Part shown: positions 37,309 through 47,686 of the stretch, in pieces
Position numbering within the stretch: position 1 is the stretch's first letter
How the letters are laid out: each line of letters opens with the position of its first letter
Source of the DNA: Alistipes senegalensis JC50
GTDB lineage: Bacteria > Bacteroidota > Bacteroidia > Bacteroidales > Rikenellaceae
Assembly: GCF_025145645.1 (NCBI RefSeq)
Contig: NZ_CP102252.1
Span: forward strand, 1,302,001 to 1,366,000
Direction of reading: 5' to 3'
Length of the DNA stretch: 64,000 nt
Made by a program: the position numbers and the translations under genes
Notes under the pieces: generated by a model
Told to the model about the DNA's origin: nothing
The model's database searches: none
Seen by the model: the letters and a program-made list of their open reading frames with translations, nothing else

Positions 37309-40300
37309 TCAAGCGATTTTATCGCCTTTTTCGTTCAGTCTGTCGATAAATTCCTTGGGAGAGAATCCGAATTTCTTTCTGAAGCACGTACTGAAATATT
37401 TCGGGTCGTTGAATCCGGAAGCATAGGCCAGATCGGCAATACGCATCTTCTTCTGCTCTTCGAGCAAATGATAGGCAGCACGCAGTCGCACGTCAATGAT
37501 GAATGCAGCCGGAGTCAACCCGGTGAGCGATTTGAGTTTTTCGGTAAGAATCGTACGCGACATATTCATTTCACGGGTAAAATCGGCCTGTGCAAATTCG
37601 CAATCGTCGATATGCGCATTGACGCACGCCATAGCCTGACGCATGAACTTTTCGTCCATCGAAGTATACTCCAGTTTCTCCACCTCAAAAACCGGCTGGT
37701 TGCGGAAATGCAGGCCCCGAATCTCCAATTTTCGGAGTTGATTGACAATCTGAGCGTAGAGCAACTGCAGGTTGAAGGGCTTGGTGACATAGCCGTCCGC
37801 CCCCGAATTGTACCCTTCAATCCGGCTTTCGTCGGCATTTTTGGCCGTAAGCAGGATAACCGGAATATGACAGTATTCGAAGGTCTGCTTGATCCGTCGG
37901 CACAATTCGATACCGTCCATGCCGGGCATCATGATATCCGAAACGACCAGATCGACCGGCTGTCGGGACAATATACGAAGCGCTTCTTCTCCGTCGGATG
38001 CCGTTTCAATTCGGAAATAGGGCGCCAAAAGATTGGAGATCAACAAGAGCAGTTCTTCGTTGTCATCGACGACCAACAGCGTATGGTCAGTGCGTGTGCG
38101 GGAGGGGGTATCGGTCATCGCCGCATCGGGCTGCACCGGAACGAATTCTCCGGCCCCTTCGTAAATTTTTTCCGCGGCATCGTCTCCGGTATCATCGTCG
38201 ATCTCCTCTTCGGTATAAGCATCTCGACCTATGGGTAGCGTGATTCGGAAACAGTTGCCGTCCTGCTCGTCGCTCGACACCCGGATTGAACCTCGGTGGA
38301 GGTCGGTGAGATCCTTGACCAACGACAGACCGATACCGGTTCCAATCGTATGGTGTTTCCGGTAATTGCCGTCGTAAAACCGGCGAAAAAGTCCGTCGAT
38401 AGTCTGCTGGGTCATCAGTTCGCCGCTGTTGGCGACCGAAATGCAGACCGAACAGTCGTCTCCGGTTTCGATCCGGATGATAATTTCACCCTTGTCGGGC
38501 GTGTATTTTGCCGCATTGGACAGCAGGTTGTAGACGATCTTATCGAGTTTGTCGGGATCGAACCAGCCGTCGACCTGTTCCGACGAAGCACGGAAATAGA
38601 CCTTGAGCTGCTTTCGGGCCACAAGCGGGGCAAAAGCTTCCACACACCGGCGAACGAATCCGACGACATCGCCATGCGAAACACGGATTTTCAGATTCCC
38701 GCTCTCGACTTTCCGGAATTCGAGTATCTGCTGAATCAGTCGCATCAGCCGCGTCGCATTGGCCGACATGACACCGTAAAGAGTCTGATTGTCCCCTGTG
38801 CCGTTGTTCAGGTTCTGGAGCGAAGTAAGAATAATCGTCAGCGGAGTCATCAGTTCGTGAGTGACGTTGGTGAAAAACTGCAATTTGGCATGATTCAGTT
38901 CTTCGGTTTTTTGTCGCTCCAACTTCGAAATCTGCACCTCCTGACGCAGCCGGAGCCGGTAGCGCAGGAACCGCACGACCCCATAGGCGAGCACCAGCAG
39001 CAGCACGGAATAGATCGTCCAGGCCCACCACGAAAGCCACGGGGCGGGGAGTATCCGCACTGTGAGCGTCCGCTCGTTGCTGCTCCACACGCCGTTTTCC
39101 CCGGCAGCCTGCAGACGGAATGTGTAGGTTCCCGGTGAAAGATTGCTGTATGAGGCGAAACGGTGGTGCGAATCGGCCGTAACATACTCCTTATCAAATC
39201 CGTCGAGCCGGTATCTAAAAATATGATCGCGCGGATTGGCATAGGAGAGCATCGAGAATTCGATGAAGAAGTTGTTCCGGTCGTGCGTAAGCGTCACGGC
39301 ATCCGTGTAATCGATATCCCGGAGAGAGATGCGCGATCGTTCCCGTGCGGGAATGGTCCGTAACGAACGATTGTGCACCTTGAAGTCTGTGAGCACGATC
39401 GGCAGTCTCGTCTGGTGGGGCTGCGTGCGATTGCCGGTGAATATCATCAGCCCATTCGATCCTCCGAAAGCAATGCGTCCGTAATCGACCTGCGCCGAAG
39501 CGTTTCGGTTGAAGAAGAACGACTGCATGTCGGCCGATATAATATAGGTATTGATATGCTCGGGATTGCCCAGGCTGTCCGGCGAAAAGGAAAAGACCGA
39601 ATTATTCGTGGTAATCCACATCCGGCCGTTTTCATCCCGGGCAATATTGCCGATACCTTTGTTTTCCAGATTCGGGAAAGCCGACACGGCCTTAAAGCTC
39701 CCTTCCGAAGGAATACGGACCGCAAGTCCGTCCGCAAAAGTTCCGGCCCAGATACACCCCGTATCGTCGGCCTGCAGGCAATAGACATGATCGGAAATCA
39801 TGCCGTTGTCGCGTGTATACTGCCTCCAGGTTCCGTCTGCCGTACGGATATGCAGAATGCCCTGACCGTTGGAAGCGATCCAAACATCGCCTGCTTTGTC
39901 GCAACAGATGTCGAACACATAAGTCTGATCGAATGGCGTAGCGTATCCGAGCCATTCAGCAGCGGTGTGGAAACGCCCGTCTGTCGATTCGACGTAAATA
40001 CCTAACCGGGAGCCTATCCACAGATTGCCGTGCGTATCCTCACACAGAGCAATCACGCAGTCGTCCAGAAAGTTCGGCTGGTTGAAATGATTGATCTGCC
40101 GAACCTTGTGCTGCGTTTCGTTATACACCCAAATACCGGCGTTTTGCGTTCCGAAATACAGTTCCCCGGTAGTCGAGCGGCGGATGATCGTATTGACGGT
40201 CGAAGTGTAAGGAAGCGACTTCAAATCGGGATGCTCGTGGTAATCGACGATTTTACCGCTTCGAATGTTGTATTTTATAAGGCCGAAATCAAGCAGCCCG

Positions 40301-41442
40301 AACCAGAAGTCGCCGTTTCCGGCGTAATACATACTTCGAACAGAACTCGTGTTGTAACGGGTTCTGATCGGTTCCAGCCGATCGGACTCGAATTTGGTTC
40401 CGCTGGTCTGGACCTTGCAGACGCCGCCACCCAACAAACCGATCCACATCAGTCCGTCACGGGTTCGAAGGATCGAATTCACCTCGTTATAGGGCAGGTC
40501 TCCCACGTTGTCGCCGGGAAAGAAATTCTGGAACGAATCGGGATTGTCGATGTCGTGGAGGATGCTCAACCCGCTGCGACCACCGATCCAGATGGTATTC
40601 TGCTCGGGATTTTCCTCAATATCGTAAATAATATCGTCGAGCAGCGAGTGCGTTCTGCCCGGCACGTGTTTATAATGCACGTAACGGGTCGGTCCCGGGG
40701 CCAGAGGATTAACCAGCCGCACCACTCCGGCGCCCCACGTACCCACCCAGATATTACCCGCGACATCACGTGCCAAAACATGTGCTTTACGCAGCACGGC
40801 ATCGTCGCAAGCATAGGCGCGATCCTCACGGATATCATAACGCAACAAACCCTGATCGAAAGCGGCGATCCACAGGTTCAGTTTGTCATCCTTGATGATG
40901 GAGGTGACCGCCTTGACGGGACGACCCGCCGAATTGGAGATCGGGACGGGATGAAAATTACGGTCGAGCGCATTTTTGCGGAAAAGGCCCTTGTCGCCGC
41001 CGATCCAGATGCCGTTGCCCGTATCGCACAGAATGACTGCGATGTTGCAATCCGCCAACTCTGGATATTCGTCGGCCACGATGTTTCCCGAAACCTTGTC
41101 GAGCCGAAAAAGGCCGTGCTCGGTTCCGATCCACAGGTTCTTGTCGTGGTCCTCGGCAACGACATTGACGAACGTGTTGAACAACCCGTTCGAAACATCA
41201 CGCATACCGTAGGTGATGGCTCCGTATCCATCGTAGCGGGCCAATCCGTTATAAGTTGGAATCCAGATATATCCATCGGAATCCTGATAAAGTTTGCGCA
41301 CTTCGTTCGACGGCAAAATGTCGGAAGGTAACGGGGTGAAACGCACCTGAGGAAAAGACTCGGCAGCAACGATCTGTATCTCGGAAAGGACAAATCCGAT
41401 GCAGACTATGAAAAAACGGGATATAAGAAAGCGACGATGCAT
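37309..41442 (-). CDS. Hybrid two-component system regulator (HTCS)
   Basis: This 1377-residue one-protein sensor and regulator has a signal peptide, two seven-bladed periplasmic propellers with repeated GLARYDG/WIGTEHGLFRL-type units, and a Y_Y_Y domain with SNLSPGTYTFRLQA. Then come one membrane helix (about 810-835), HisKA with the phosphorylated His in NVTHELMTPL, HATPase with NLLSNAAKYTP and GTGIGLSLV, a receiver domain (VVDDNEELLLLI, VVSDIMMPGMDG, the conserved Lys in VTKPF), and a C-terminal AraC-type helix-turn-helix (ASGFNDPKYFSTCFRKKFG). Such proteins sense an oligosaccharide in the periplasm and activate the neighbouring PUL. It is divergent from the GH3-GH127-GH123 operon and follows the same strand as the main blocks. 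Confidence 0.96.
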   Translation of the reverse strand: MHRRFLISRFFIVCIGFVLSEIQIVAAESFPQVRFTPLPSDILPSNEVRKLYQDSDGYIWIPTYNGLARYDGYGAITYGMRDVSNGLFNTFVNVVAEDHDKNLWIGTEHGLFRLDKVSGNIVADEYPELADCNIAVILCDTGNGIWIGGDKGLFRKNALDRNFHPVPISNSAGRPVKAVTSIIKDDKLNLWIAAFDQGLLRYDIREDRAYACDDAVLRKAHVLARDVAGNIWVGTWGAGVVRLVNPLAPGPTRYVHYKHVPGRTHSLLDDIIYDIEENPEQNTIWIGGRSGLSILHDIDNPDSFQNFFPGDNVGDLPYNEVNSILRTRDGLMWIGLLGGGVCKVQTSGTKFESDRLEPIRTRYNTSSVRSMYYAGNGDFWFGLLDFGLIKYNIRSGKIVDYHEHPDLKSLPYTSTVNTIIRRSTTGELYFGTQNAGIWVYNETQHKVRQINHFNQPNFLDDCVIALCEDTHGNLWIGSRLGIYVESTDGRFHTAAEWLGYATPFDQTYVFDICCDKAGDVWIASNGQGILHIRTADGTWRQYTRDNGMISDHVYCLQADDTGCIWAGTFADGLAVRIPSEGSFKAVSAFPNLENKGIGNIARDENGRMWITTNNSVFSFSPDSLGNPEHINTYIISADMQSFFFNRNASAQVDYGRIAFGGSNGLMIFTGNRTQPHQTRLPIVLTDFKVHNRSLRTIPARERSRISLRDIDYTDAVTLTHDRNNFFIEFSMLSYANPRDHIFRYRLDGFDKEYVTADSHHRFASYSNLSPGTYTFRLQAAGENGVWSSNERTLTVRILPAPWLSWWAWTIYSVLLLVLAYGVVRFLRYRLRLRQEVQISKLERQKTEELNHAKLQFFTNVTHELMTPLTIILTSLQNLNNGTGDNQTLYGVMSANATRLMRLIQQILEFRKVESGNLKIRVSHGDVVGFVRRCVEAFAPLVARKQLKVYFRASSEQVDGWFDPDKLDKIVYNLLSNAAKYTPDKGEIIIRIETGDDCSVCISVANSGELMTQQTIDGLFRRFYDGNYRKHHTIGTGIGLSLVKDLTDLHRGSIRVSSDEQDGNCFRITLPIGRDAYTEEEIDDDTGDDAAEKIYEGAGEFVPVQPDAAMTDTPSRTRTDHTLLVVDDNEELLLLISNLLAPYFRIETASDGEEALRILSRQPVDLVVSDIMMPGMDGIELCRRIKQTFEYCHIPVILLTAKNADESRIEGYNSGADGYVTKPFNLQLLYAQIVNQLRKLEIRGLHFRNQPVFEVEKLEYTSMDEKFMRQAMACVNAHIDDCEFAQADFTREMNMSRTILTEKLKSLTGLTPAAFIIDVRLRAAYHLLEEQKKMRIADLAYASGFNDPKYFSTCFRKKFGFSPKEFIDRLNEKGDKIA

Positions 41443-41711
41443 AACGGGTATTTTCGGAAACTAAAGTATACATTTTTTTCGGGAAACACAACTGCATCCC
41501 GCCGAATTGTACGATCATTTGGCCGAAAGAGAACGGCGCAATACGGCTCAAAACGTCCGGACAACTGCAATTTCGCCTTTATTTCAATAAGGTATCCGTA
41601 TACGGGAAAGAATCTTTCCGGAAAATATTCAACCCCGCGGCCGATAAAAATTCATTCTTTTGTAACTGCTTTCCCAAGTCCCCTAAAGAACGAACCGACC
41701 CTGATAACGAT
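41443..41711. promoter_or_regulatory. Divergent control region of HTCS and GH3 operon
   Basis: This 269-base region separates the regulator from the plus-strand operon and must hold both promoters. I see no full promoter consensus. A stretch at about 41468-41490 (CATTTTTTTCGGGAAACAC) is loosely similar to the shared motif at 21968 and 37261. Confidence 0.4.
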
Positions 41712-43994
41712 ATGACAACAAAAACAGATCTTGTACGTCGAATAGTATCTTTGGCGTTTATGTTGCCGATACTCTGTGCCTGCGGCCGAAAATGGACGGT
41801 CGAGCCGCATGACACCTACTGTCTGATTCGGCAAGACGGAGGACAGACTCTGGGCTATTTCCCCGGATCCGGCGTCCGTATCTTATATTCCGACGGATAC
41901 GCTTTCAAAGACCTGAACCGAAACGGGATTCTCGACTGCTACGAAGATTGGCGGTACACCCCGGAAGAACGGGCGGAAGACCTTGCAAAGCGACTCTCCG
42001 TCGAAGAGATTGCCGGATTGATGTTATACAGTTCCCATCAGGCCGTCCCGACGGATTCGGTAGGTTACTGGTCCTCGACCTACAACGGGACCTCGCTCCG
42101 GGAAAGCGGACTTCCCCACTCGGCTGTTTCGGACAAACAGCGGAAGTTCCTCCGGGACGACAATCTCCGGGCCGTGCTCGTCGTCCGGGTTGAAAGTCCC
42201 CGCATTGCAGCCGAATGGAACAACAACATGCAGGCCTTCGTCGAAGGCCTCGGACAAGGCATTCCGGTCAATATCAGTTCCGATCCCCGGAATGAAACCC
42301 GAGCCTGGGCCGAATACAACGCAGGGTCAGGAGGAAAGATTTCGTTGTGGCCCAGTCCGCTCGGGCTGGCCGCTACGTTCGACCCCGAACTGGTCGAAAA
42401 GTTCGGACGGATCGCATCCGCCGAATACCGCGCCTTGGGTATCGCCACAGCGCTGTCGCCGCAGATCGATCTGGCGACCGAACCCCGGTGGAACCGGTTC
42501 TACGGTACCTTCGGCGAAGACCCCGATCTGGACACCGATATGGCGCGGGCCTATATCGACGGATTCCAGACCTCCGTCGGAGCTGCCGAGATTGCGGACG
42601 GCTGGGGGTATGAAAGCGTCAATGCCATGGTCAAACATTGGCCGGGCGGCGGCCCGGAAGAAGGCGGACGGGATGCCCATTTCAGCTTCGGGAAATACAC
42701 TGTTTACCCCGGCGGAAATTTCGAGCAACACATCCGGCCCTTTGTGGAAGGAGCTTTCCGCCTCAACGGCAAGACACGAAAGGCCGCAGCCGTCATGCCC
42801 TATTATACGGTTTCCCACGGGGTGGACCCCTCGGGAAAAAAGGTCGGCAACGGTTTTAGCAAATATATCGTCACCGATCTGCTGCGGAACAGATACGGAT
42901 ACAACGGCGTCGTCTGCACGGATTGGGGCATCACGCACGACTATTCCAGCATCGAGGAGGCTGACGGCAAATGCTGGGGAGTGGAGGCATTGAGCATCCC
43001 GCAGCGGCATTACGAAGCGCTCAAAGCCGGAGTAGACCAGTTCGGCGGCAACAACGACAAAGGTCCCGTGCTGGAAGCCTACCGAATGTGGACCGCCGAA
43101 TTCGGCGAAAAATCTGCCCGGGAGCGGTTCGAACGTTCCGCCATAAGGTTGCTGCTCAATATTTTTCGGACCGGTCTGTTCGAAAATCCCTATGTAGACC
43201 CGGACCGGACGGAAGCGACGGTCGGGAATCCGGAATTTATGCAAGCCGGTTACGAAGCGCAGCTCCGGTCGGTCGTCCTGCTGAAAAACCGGGCGGGAAC
43301 CCTGCCCGCATCGACCCGCCGGAGCGTATATCTGCCCGAATGCGGACAATCCCGCCTACCTGTAGACACCTCTTTGGTCAAACAATATTACGAATTGGCA
43401 GAAAGCCCCGAAAATGCCGACTTCGCGATCGTTTTTATCGACGAACCCGACGGAGGCTGCGGATACGATGCGGCCGATCGGGAAAAGGGCGGCAACGGTT
43501 ATGTCCCGATCAGCCTGCAATACGGCGACTACACGGCCCGCCACGCACGCCCCGAGAGTATTGCCGGCGGGGACCCGAAAGAACCGTCCATCGACCGGAG
43601 TTACCGCGGGAAAACCGTCCGGAGTTCCAACCGGGAAGAGTTGAAACGGGTACTCGGAACGAAACGGCAGATGGGAGACAAGCCCGTCGTGGCTGTCGTT
43701 TCCACGACCAGACCGTTCGTTCCGGCCGAATTCGAACCTTCGGCCGATGCCATACTGCTTGCTTTCGGGGTACAGCGTCAGGCCGTGCTGGATATTATCT
43801 CCGGCCGGCGGGAACCGTCGGCACTTCTGCCGATGCAATTGCCCGCAGACATGAAAACCGTGGAACAGCAGCATGAAGACGTTCCGAGAGATATGGTTTG
43901 TTATACGGACTCGGAAGGAAATACATATGATTTCGCTTTCGGGCTCGACTGGAAAGGTGTCATCCGGGATGCAAGAGTCGAAAAATACAAATAG
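41712..43994 (+). CDS. GH3 family lipoprotein with EF-hand-like loop
   Basis: This 760-residue lipoprotein has lipobox LCAC (Cys24). Residues 67-78 read DLNRNGILDCYE, a perfect EF-hand calcium loop pattern (DxNxNGxxDxxE), just before the GH3 barrel. The nucleophile is D404 in GVVCTDWGI, and MVKHWPGGG corresponds to the KH(F) site. A shortened C-terminal domain follows and no fibronectin-like end is seen. It is a distinct GH3 branch common in Bacteroidetes; the sugar is unknown. It is the first gene of the plus-strand operon, 12 bases before GH127. Confidence 0.88.
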   Translation: MTTKTDLVRRIVSLAFMLPILCACGRKWTVEPHDTYCLIRQDGGQTLGYFPGSGVRILYSDGYAFKDLNRNGILDCYEDWRYTPEERAEDLAKRLSVEEIAGLMLYSSHQAVPTDSVGYWSSTYNGTSLRESGLPHSAVSDKQRKFLRDDNLRAVLVVRVESPRIAAEWNNNMQAFVEGLGQGIPVNISSDPRNETRAWAEYNAGSGGKISLWPSPLGLAATFDPELVEKFGRIASAEYRALGIATALSPQIDLATEPRWNRFYGTFGEDPDLDTDMARAYIDGFQTSVGAAEIADGWGYESVNAMVKHWPGGGPEEGGRDAHFSFGKYTVYPGGNFEQHIRPFVEGAFRLNGKTRKAAAVMPYYTVSHGVDPSGKKVGNGFSKYIVTDLLRNRYGYNGVVCTDWGITHDYSSIEEADGKCWGVEALSIPQRHYEALKAGVDQFGGNNDKGPVLEAYRMWTAEFGEKSARERFERSAIRLLLNIFRTGLFENPYVDPDRTEATVGNPEFMQAGYEAQLRSVVLLKNRAGTLPASTRRSVYLPECGQSRLPVDTSLVKQYYELAESPENADFAIVFIDEPDGGCGYDAADREKGGNGYVPISLQYGDYTARHARPESIAGGDPKEPSIDRSYRGKTVRSSNREELKRVLGTKRQMGDKPVVAVVSTTRPFVPAEFEPSADAILLAFGVQRQAVLDIISGRREPSALLPMQLPADMKTVEQQHEDVPRDMVCYTDSEGNTYDFAFGLDWKGVIRDARVEKYK

Positions 43995-44006
43995 TCAAGA
44001 AATCGC

Positions 44007-45944
44007 ATGAAGAAGCTGTTTTCAATTATTGCACTTTGCCTCGTCGGTACCGCGACGAACGCCCAGGCCCCTTATGCCCAGTTTCAGGGCGGCATGATCG
44101 GCTGCATAGAGCCGCAGGGCTGGATCGAGGAATTCCTCCACCGCCAACAAACGGGACTTACGGGACATCCCGAGGCGATGTCCTATCCGTACGACTCCTG
44201 CCTTTGGGCGGGTGAGATCGGACGTAACACCGAAACCTACGGAAGCGACTGGTGGCGCTACGAGCAGACAGCCTATTACACCGACGGTCTGCTCCGCCTG
44301 GGTTACCTGCTCGGTGATCGGGAGATGATCGCCAAAGCCGAGGAGGGGATTCGCTACACGCTGGCCAACGCATCGTCCACAGGTGTTTTGGGCAACAAAG
44401 CGATTGAGTCGATGTGGCCCATGTGTGTCTACTTCCGGGTGCTGCAAGCCTATTACGAGCGCACGGGCGATCCGGCGATCCCCGCAGCCTTGGAAAGGCA
44501 CTACATGAACTTTACGCAGGAGCAGGTCGAGAAATGGCGCAACATCGTCAGCATCGAGGGAATGTTGTGGACTTACGGCAAAACCGGCAATGCGAAGTTG
44601 CTGGATATTTGCGAGAGAGCCTACAATGGCGGAAAATTCGGGGACCTGACGCCCGCAGTCGCGGCCGGCGACGAACGGTTCGTCATGCATGGCGTCACCT
44701 GCATGGAAGAACTGAAACTCCCGATGCTGCTCTATGCCTATACGGGCAAACGATATTACCTGGACCTTGCACTCAACGCCGAACGCAAGCTCACCCGCGA
44801 CCACATGCTCCCCGACGGCGTTCCGGCCAGTGCGGAAGCGCTCGTCGGAAACGGGAACGTCATCAACAGTCACGAAACCTGCGACATTTCCGACTACACC
44901 TGGACGCTGGAGCAATTTCTCCTGACCACGGGCGAAGTCCGGTGGGCTGACAAAATAGAAAAAGCGGTCTTCAATGCCGGACTAGGAGCCGTTACCAAGG
45001 ATTTCCGATCGTTGCAGTATTTCTCGTCCGTCAATCAGGTAATCGCAACGGGGCGTTCAAATCACAACGAATTCTTCCACGGTTCGACCTGGATGGCTTT
45101 CCGGCCGACGCATGAAACGGAGTGCTGCGCCGGAAACGTTCACCGTTTCATGCCCAATTACGTCGCACATATGTGGCTACGCGGGAAAGACGGCTCTATT
45201 GCCGCTGCGCTCTACGGACCTTCGGCTGCAACGTTCGACCTGCCGAACGGCCGACAGTGCCACATCGCACAGCGGACCTCCTATCCGTTCGACGGGGAGA
45301 TCGAGTTCTCCTTCGGCCTGAAAGAGAGGACGGATATCCCGTTTCTGCTGCGCATTCCCGCATGGTGCAGGGATGCCAAAATATATGTCAACGGCAAACT
45401 GTGGCGAGACGCATGTCCCGCCGGCACGTTCGTGACTCTCCGGCGCAAATTCAAGAACGGCGACCGGATTCGGTTGTGTCTCGGCATGCAACCCGTCATG
45501 AACACCGTTCCCGGACAGGGAATCTACGTGCAGCGCGGACCTCTGCTCTTCTCCTATCCTGTTCCCCAGCGGAAAACAGCCGACCGGACGGTCTATGCGA
45601 ATATGAACGGCAAAGTTCCCGGCAACCCCGAATTCGAATGCTGGAGCATCGAGCCTGCCGGACCCTGGAACTATGCCCTTTGCTCCGATCCGGTCATACC
45701 CCTGAAGGTCATTCGGACAAAACCCGCAGCCGCAGGAAGCTATCCGTTCGATCCGGAACATACGCCCGTGAAAATCTCGGTTCCCGTCAAACCGATCGAC
45801 TGGGAATTGGAAAAAGGACGCTACACGCCGCGCCTTCCGGCCGAAGGGATAGCCCGCGCCGTATCCGACCGTATCGAATACCTCGAACTGATTCCCTACG
45901 GATGCACGGAACTCCGGCTTACTGTTTTCCCGCAATGCAATTAA
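44007..45944 (+). CDS. GH127/DUF1680 family glycosidase
   Basis: This 645-residue protein has a signal peptide (MKKLFSIIALCLVGTATNAQ). The (alpha/alpha)6 barrel carries the metal and catalytic cysteine set of GH127: E290 and C292 in SHETCD, and C373-C374 in ETECCAGN. The Cys-x-Cys-Cys arrangement binds zinc in beta-L-arabinofuranosidase HypBA1, where a cysteine is the nucleophile. The activity here could be beta-L-arabinofuranosidase or another furanosidase of the wider DUF1680 group (GH127, GH142, GH146). It lies between GH3 and GH123 in one operon. Confidence 0.85.
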   Translation: MKKLFSIIALCLVGTATNAQAPYAQFQGGMIGCIEPQGWIEEFLHRQQTGLTGHPEAMSYPYDSCLWAGEIGRNTETYGSDWWRYEQTAYYTDGLLRLGYLLGDREMIAKAEEGIRYTLANASSTGVLGNKAIESMWPMCVYFRVLQAYYERTGDPAIPAALERHYMNFTQEQVEKWRNIVSIEGMLWTYGKTGNAKLLDICERAYNGGKFGDLTPAVAAGDERFVMHGVTCMEELKLPMLLYAYTGKRYYLDLALNAERKLTRDHMLPDGVPASAEALVGNGNVINSHETCDISDYTWTLEQFLLTTGEVRWADKIEKAVFNAGLGAVTKDFRSLQYFSSVNQVIATGRSNHNEFFHGSTWMAFRPTHETECCAGNVHRFMPNYVAHMWLRGKDGSIAAALYGPSAATFDLPNGRQCHIAQRTSYPFDGEIEFSFGLKERTDIPFLLRIPAWCRDAKIYVNGKLWRDACPAGTFVTLRRKFKNGDRIRLCLGMQPVMNTVPGQGIYVQRGPLLFSYPVPQRKTADRTVYANMNGKVPGNPEFECWSIEPAGPWNYALCSDPVIPLKVIRTKPAAAGSYPFDPEHTPVKISVPVKPIDWELEKGRYTPRLPAEGIARAVSDRIEYLELIPYGCTELRLTVFPQCN

Positions 45945-45964
45945 GAATTCAAACCGAACCCGAA

Positions 45965-47686
45965 ATGAACATTTCCCCGCTCCGACTTCTCGTCAACCGG
46001 ACGATCCGGACTCTTTGCCCTGCACTCCTGCTGCTACCGGTAGCCTGTAGTGAAAGCGGACTCACGATCCGCGTCATCGATCCTTTGACCAATGTTCTTC
46101 CCGGAATCGTTTGCCCTCCTGCCGGGGACGATACCGTCCGCGTGGCCCGCGGCGAGAACGCCGTTCTGCAATTCGTTATCTCCGCTGACGACTCCGTCGC
46201 GGCAATGACTCCTGTCCTTCGGAGTCTTAAAACAGAGCAGGGAGCTTCGCTCGACAAAGCCGTTCTGGGCTGGGTCCGGAACGTACAGGCTTCCCACGCT
46301 TACGTGCCGGCGGCCCCCGATGCCCTGCAATCACCGTCCGGAGAATATCCCGATCCCATTCTGACCGACACCACCGTATCTATCGCTGCAGGCGGGACAG
46401 CTTTGCTCTGGTTGGACATTCCGATTCCGGCCGATGCCGAAGCGGGGCTTTACGAAGGATCGGTACGCATTTCCGGGCTAAAGAACGGAAAACGGATCGT
46501 TGCCGACCGACAATTCACCATACAAGTTTATCCGGTCACGCTTCCCAAGCAGTCGTTATTGGTTACCAACTGGTATTTCCCCGATAAATTCTCTTTTATG
46601 AACGACAACGAATCCGTGGAGGACGATTCACCGGCCTATTGGGAATGTATGCGGCAGCTCGTCGAAACCGCCTCGGCCTATGGTCAGAACGTCTGGTTGC
46701 TCTACGAAACGGGAACGCCGGTTCCGACAGCCGACGGCAAAGGGCTGACGTTCGATTTCTCACGGATGGACAAAACGATCGAATTCCTGCTCCGACACGC
46801 CGACGTACGGCTGATCGAGGCCAACCATTTCGCCAAGCGGTCCCGCAACGGGTGGACCGATCCTTTCTGGGCCAACGTACCGGTCCCCGACGGCAAGGGC
46901 TCCTATGTTTATCAACGTCTGCCCCATGACGACCCGCGCGTGCAACGATACATCGCAGCGTATTTTCCGGCTCTGCAGGAGCATTTGCGTTCCAGAATGA
47001 TCGATGACGGAAGCGGCCGCAGTTGGCTCGACATCTACACACAACACATTGCCGACGAACCGCTCAACGAAAATAAGACCTCCTGGGAAGGATTGGCCCG
47101 CCAGGTAAAACAGGCTGCCCCCGACATCCGAATCATCGAAGCTTACCGTTCTTCGTCCTACGACCCGGCGCTGATCGACATCCTCGTGCCACAACTCGAC
47201 GAATTCGTATGGGAAATCTATCGAACAATGCCAGCCGGACATAGTTGCTGGTTCTACACCTGCATGTATCCCCGGGGGAATTTCGCAAACCGTTACGTAA
47301 CACTGCCGCTCATCAAGACACGCCTGCTGCATTGGATAAACTACAAATACGACTCTCCGGGATACCTTCACTGGGGCTTCAACGCATGGGGAGCGAACGG
47401 CGATCCTTTCGGAGACGTTTCCGCCCCCGCCAATGACTGGCCCGGCGGCGACTCGCATATCGTCTACCCCGGTTACCGTAAGCTCTACCCGTCGATTCGG
47501 CTGGCAGCCATGCGTGACGGCATCCGTGACTACGACCTGCTGAAAATGGTTGAGGCCCGGGATTCGATCCGTGCACAGGCTTTCGTCAATGCGATCATAT
47601 TCGATTTCGACCGGTACGACACGTCAGTGTCCAGATTCCGGCAGATTCGCCGGGAAATATTGGATTTTTTGGAAGACATGCATTAA
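45965..47686 (+). CDS. GH123/DUF4091-type glycosidase lipoprotein
   Basis: This 573-residue lipoprotein has lipobox PVAC (Cys28). An N-terminal sandwich (about 30-190) is followed by a barrel with the catalytic Asp-Glu pair D364-E365 in HIADEPLNEN, then GHSCWFYTCMYPRGNFAN and the C-terminal DUF4091 part GYLHWGFNAWGANGDPFGD with RDGIRDYDLLKM. GH123 enzymes are N-acetyl-beta-galactosaminidases acting by substrate-assisted catalysis; DUF4091 proteins outside the tested set are less certain. I chose the ATG at 45965, where a signal peptide starts. It is the last gene of the plus-strand operon. Confidence 0.85.
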   Translation: MNISPLRLLVNRTIRTLCPALLLLPVACSESGLTIRVIDPLTNVLPGIVCPPAGDDTVRVARGENAVLQFVISADDSVAAMTPVLRSLKTEQGASLDKAVLGWVRNVQASHAYVPAAPDALQSPSGEYPDPILTDTTVSIAAGGTALLWLDIPIPADAEAGLYEGSVRISGLKNGKRIVADRQFTIQVYPVTLPKQSLLVTNWYFPDKFSFMNDNESVEDDSPAYWECMRQLVETASAYGQNVWLLYETGTPVPTADGKGLTFDFSRMDKTIEFLLRHADVRLIEANHFAKRSRNGWTDPFWANVPVPDGKGSYVYQRLPHDDPRVQRYIAAYFPALQEHLRSRMIDDGSGRSWLDIYTQHIADEPLNENKTSWEGLARQVKQAAPDIRIIEAYRSSSYDPALIDILVPQLDEFVWEIYRTMPAGHSCWFYTCMYPRGNFANRYVTLPLIKTRLLHWINYKYDSPGYLHWGFNAWGANGDPFGDVSAPANDWPGGDSHIVYPGYRKLYPSIRLAAMRDGIRDYDLLKMVEARDSIRAQAFVNAIIFDFDRYDTSVSRFRQIRREILDFLEDMH

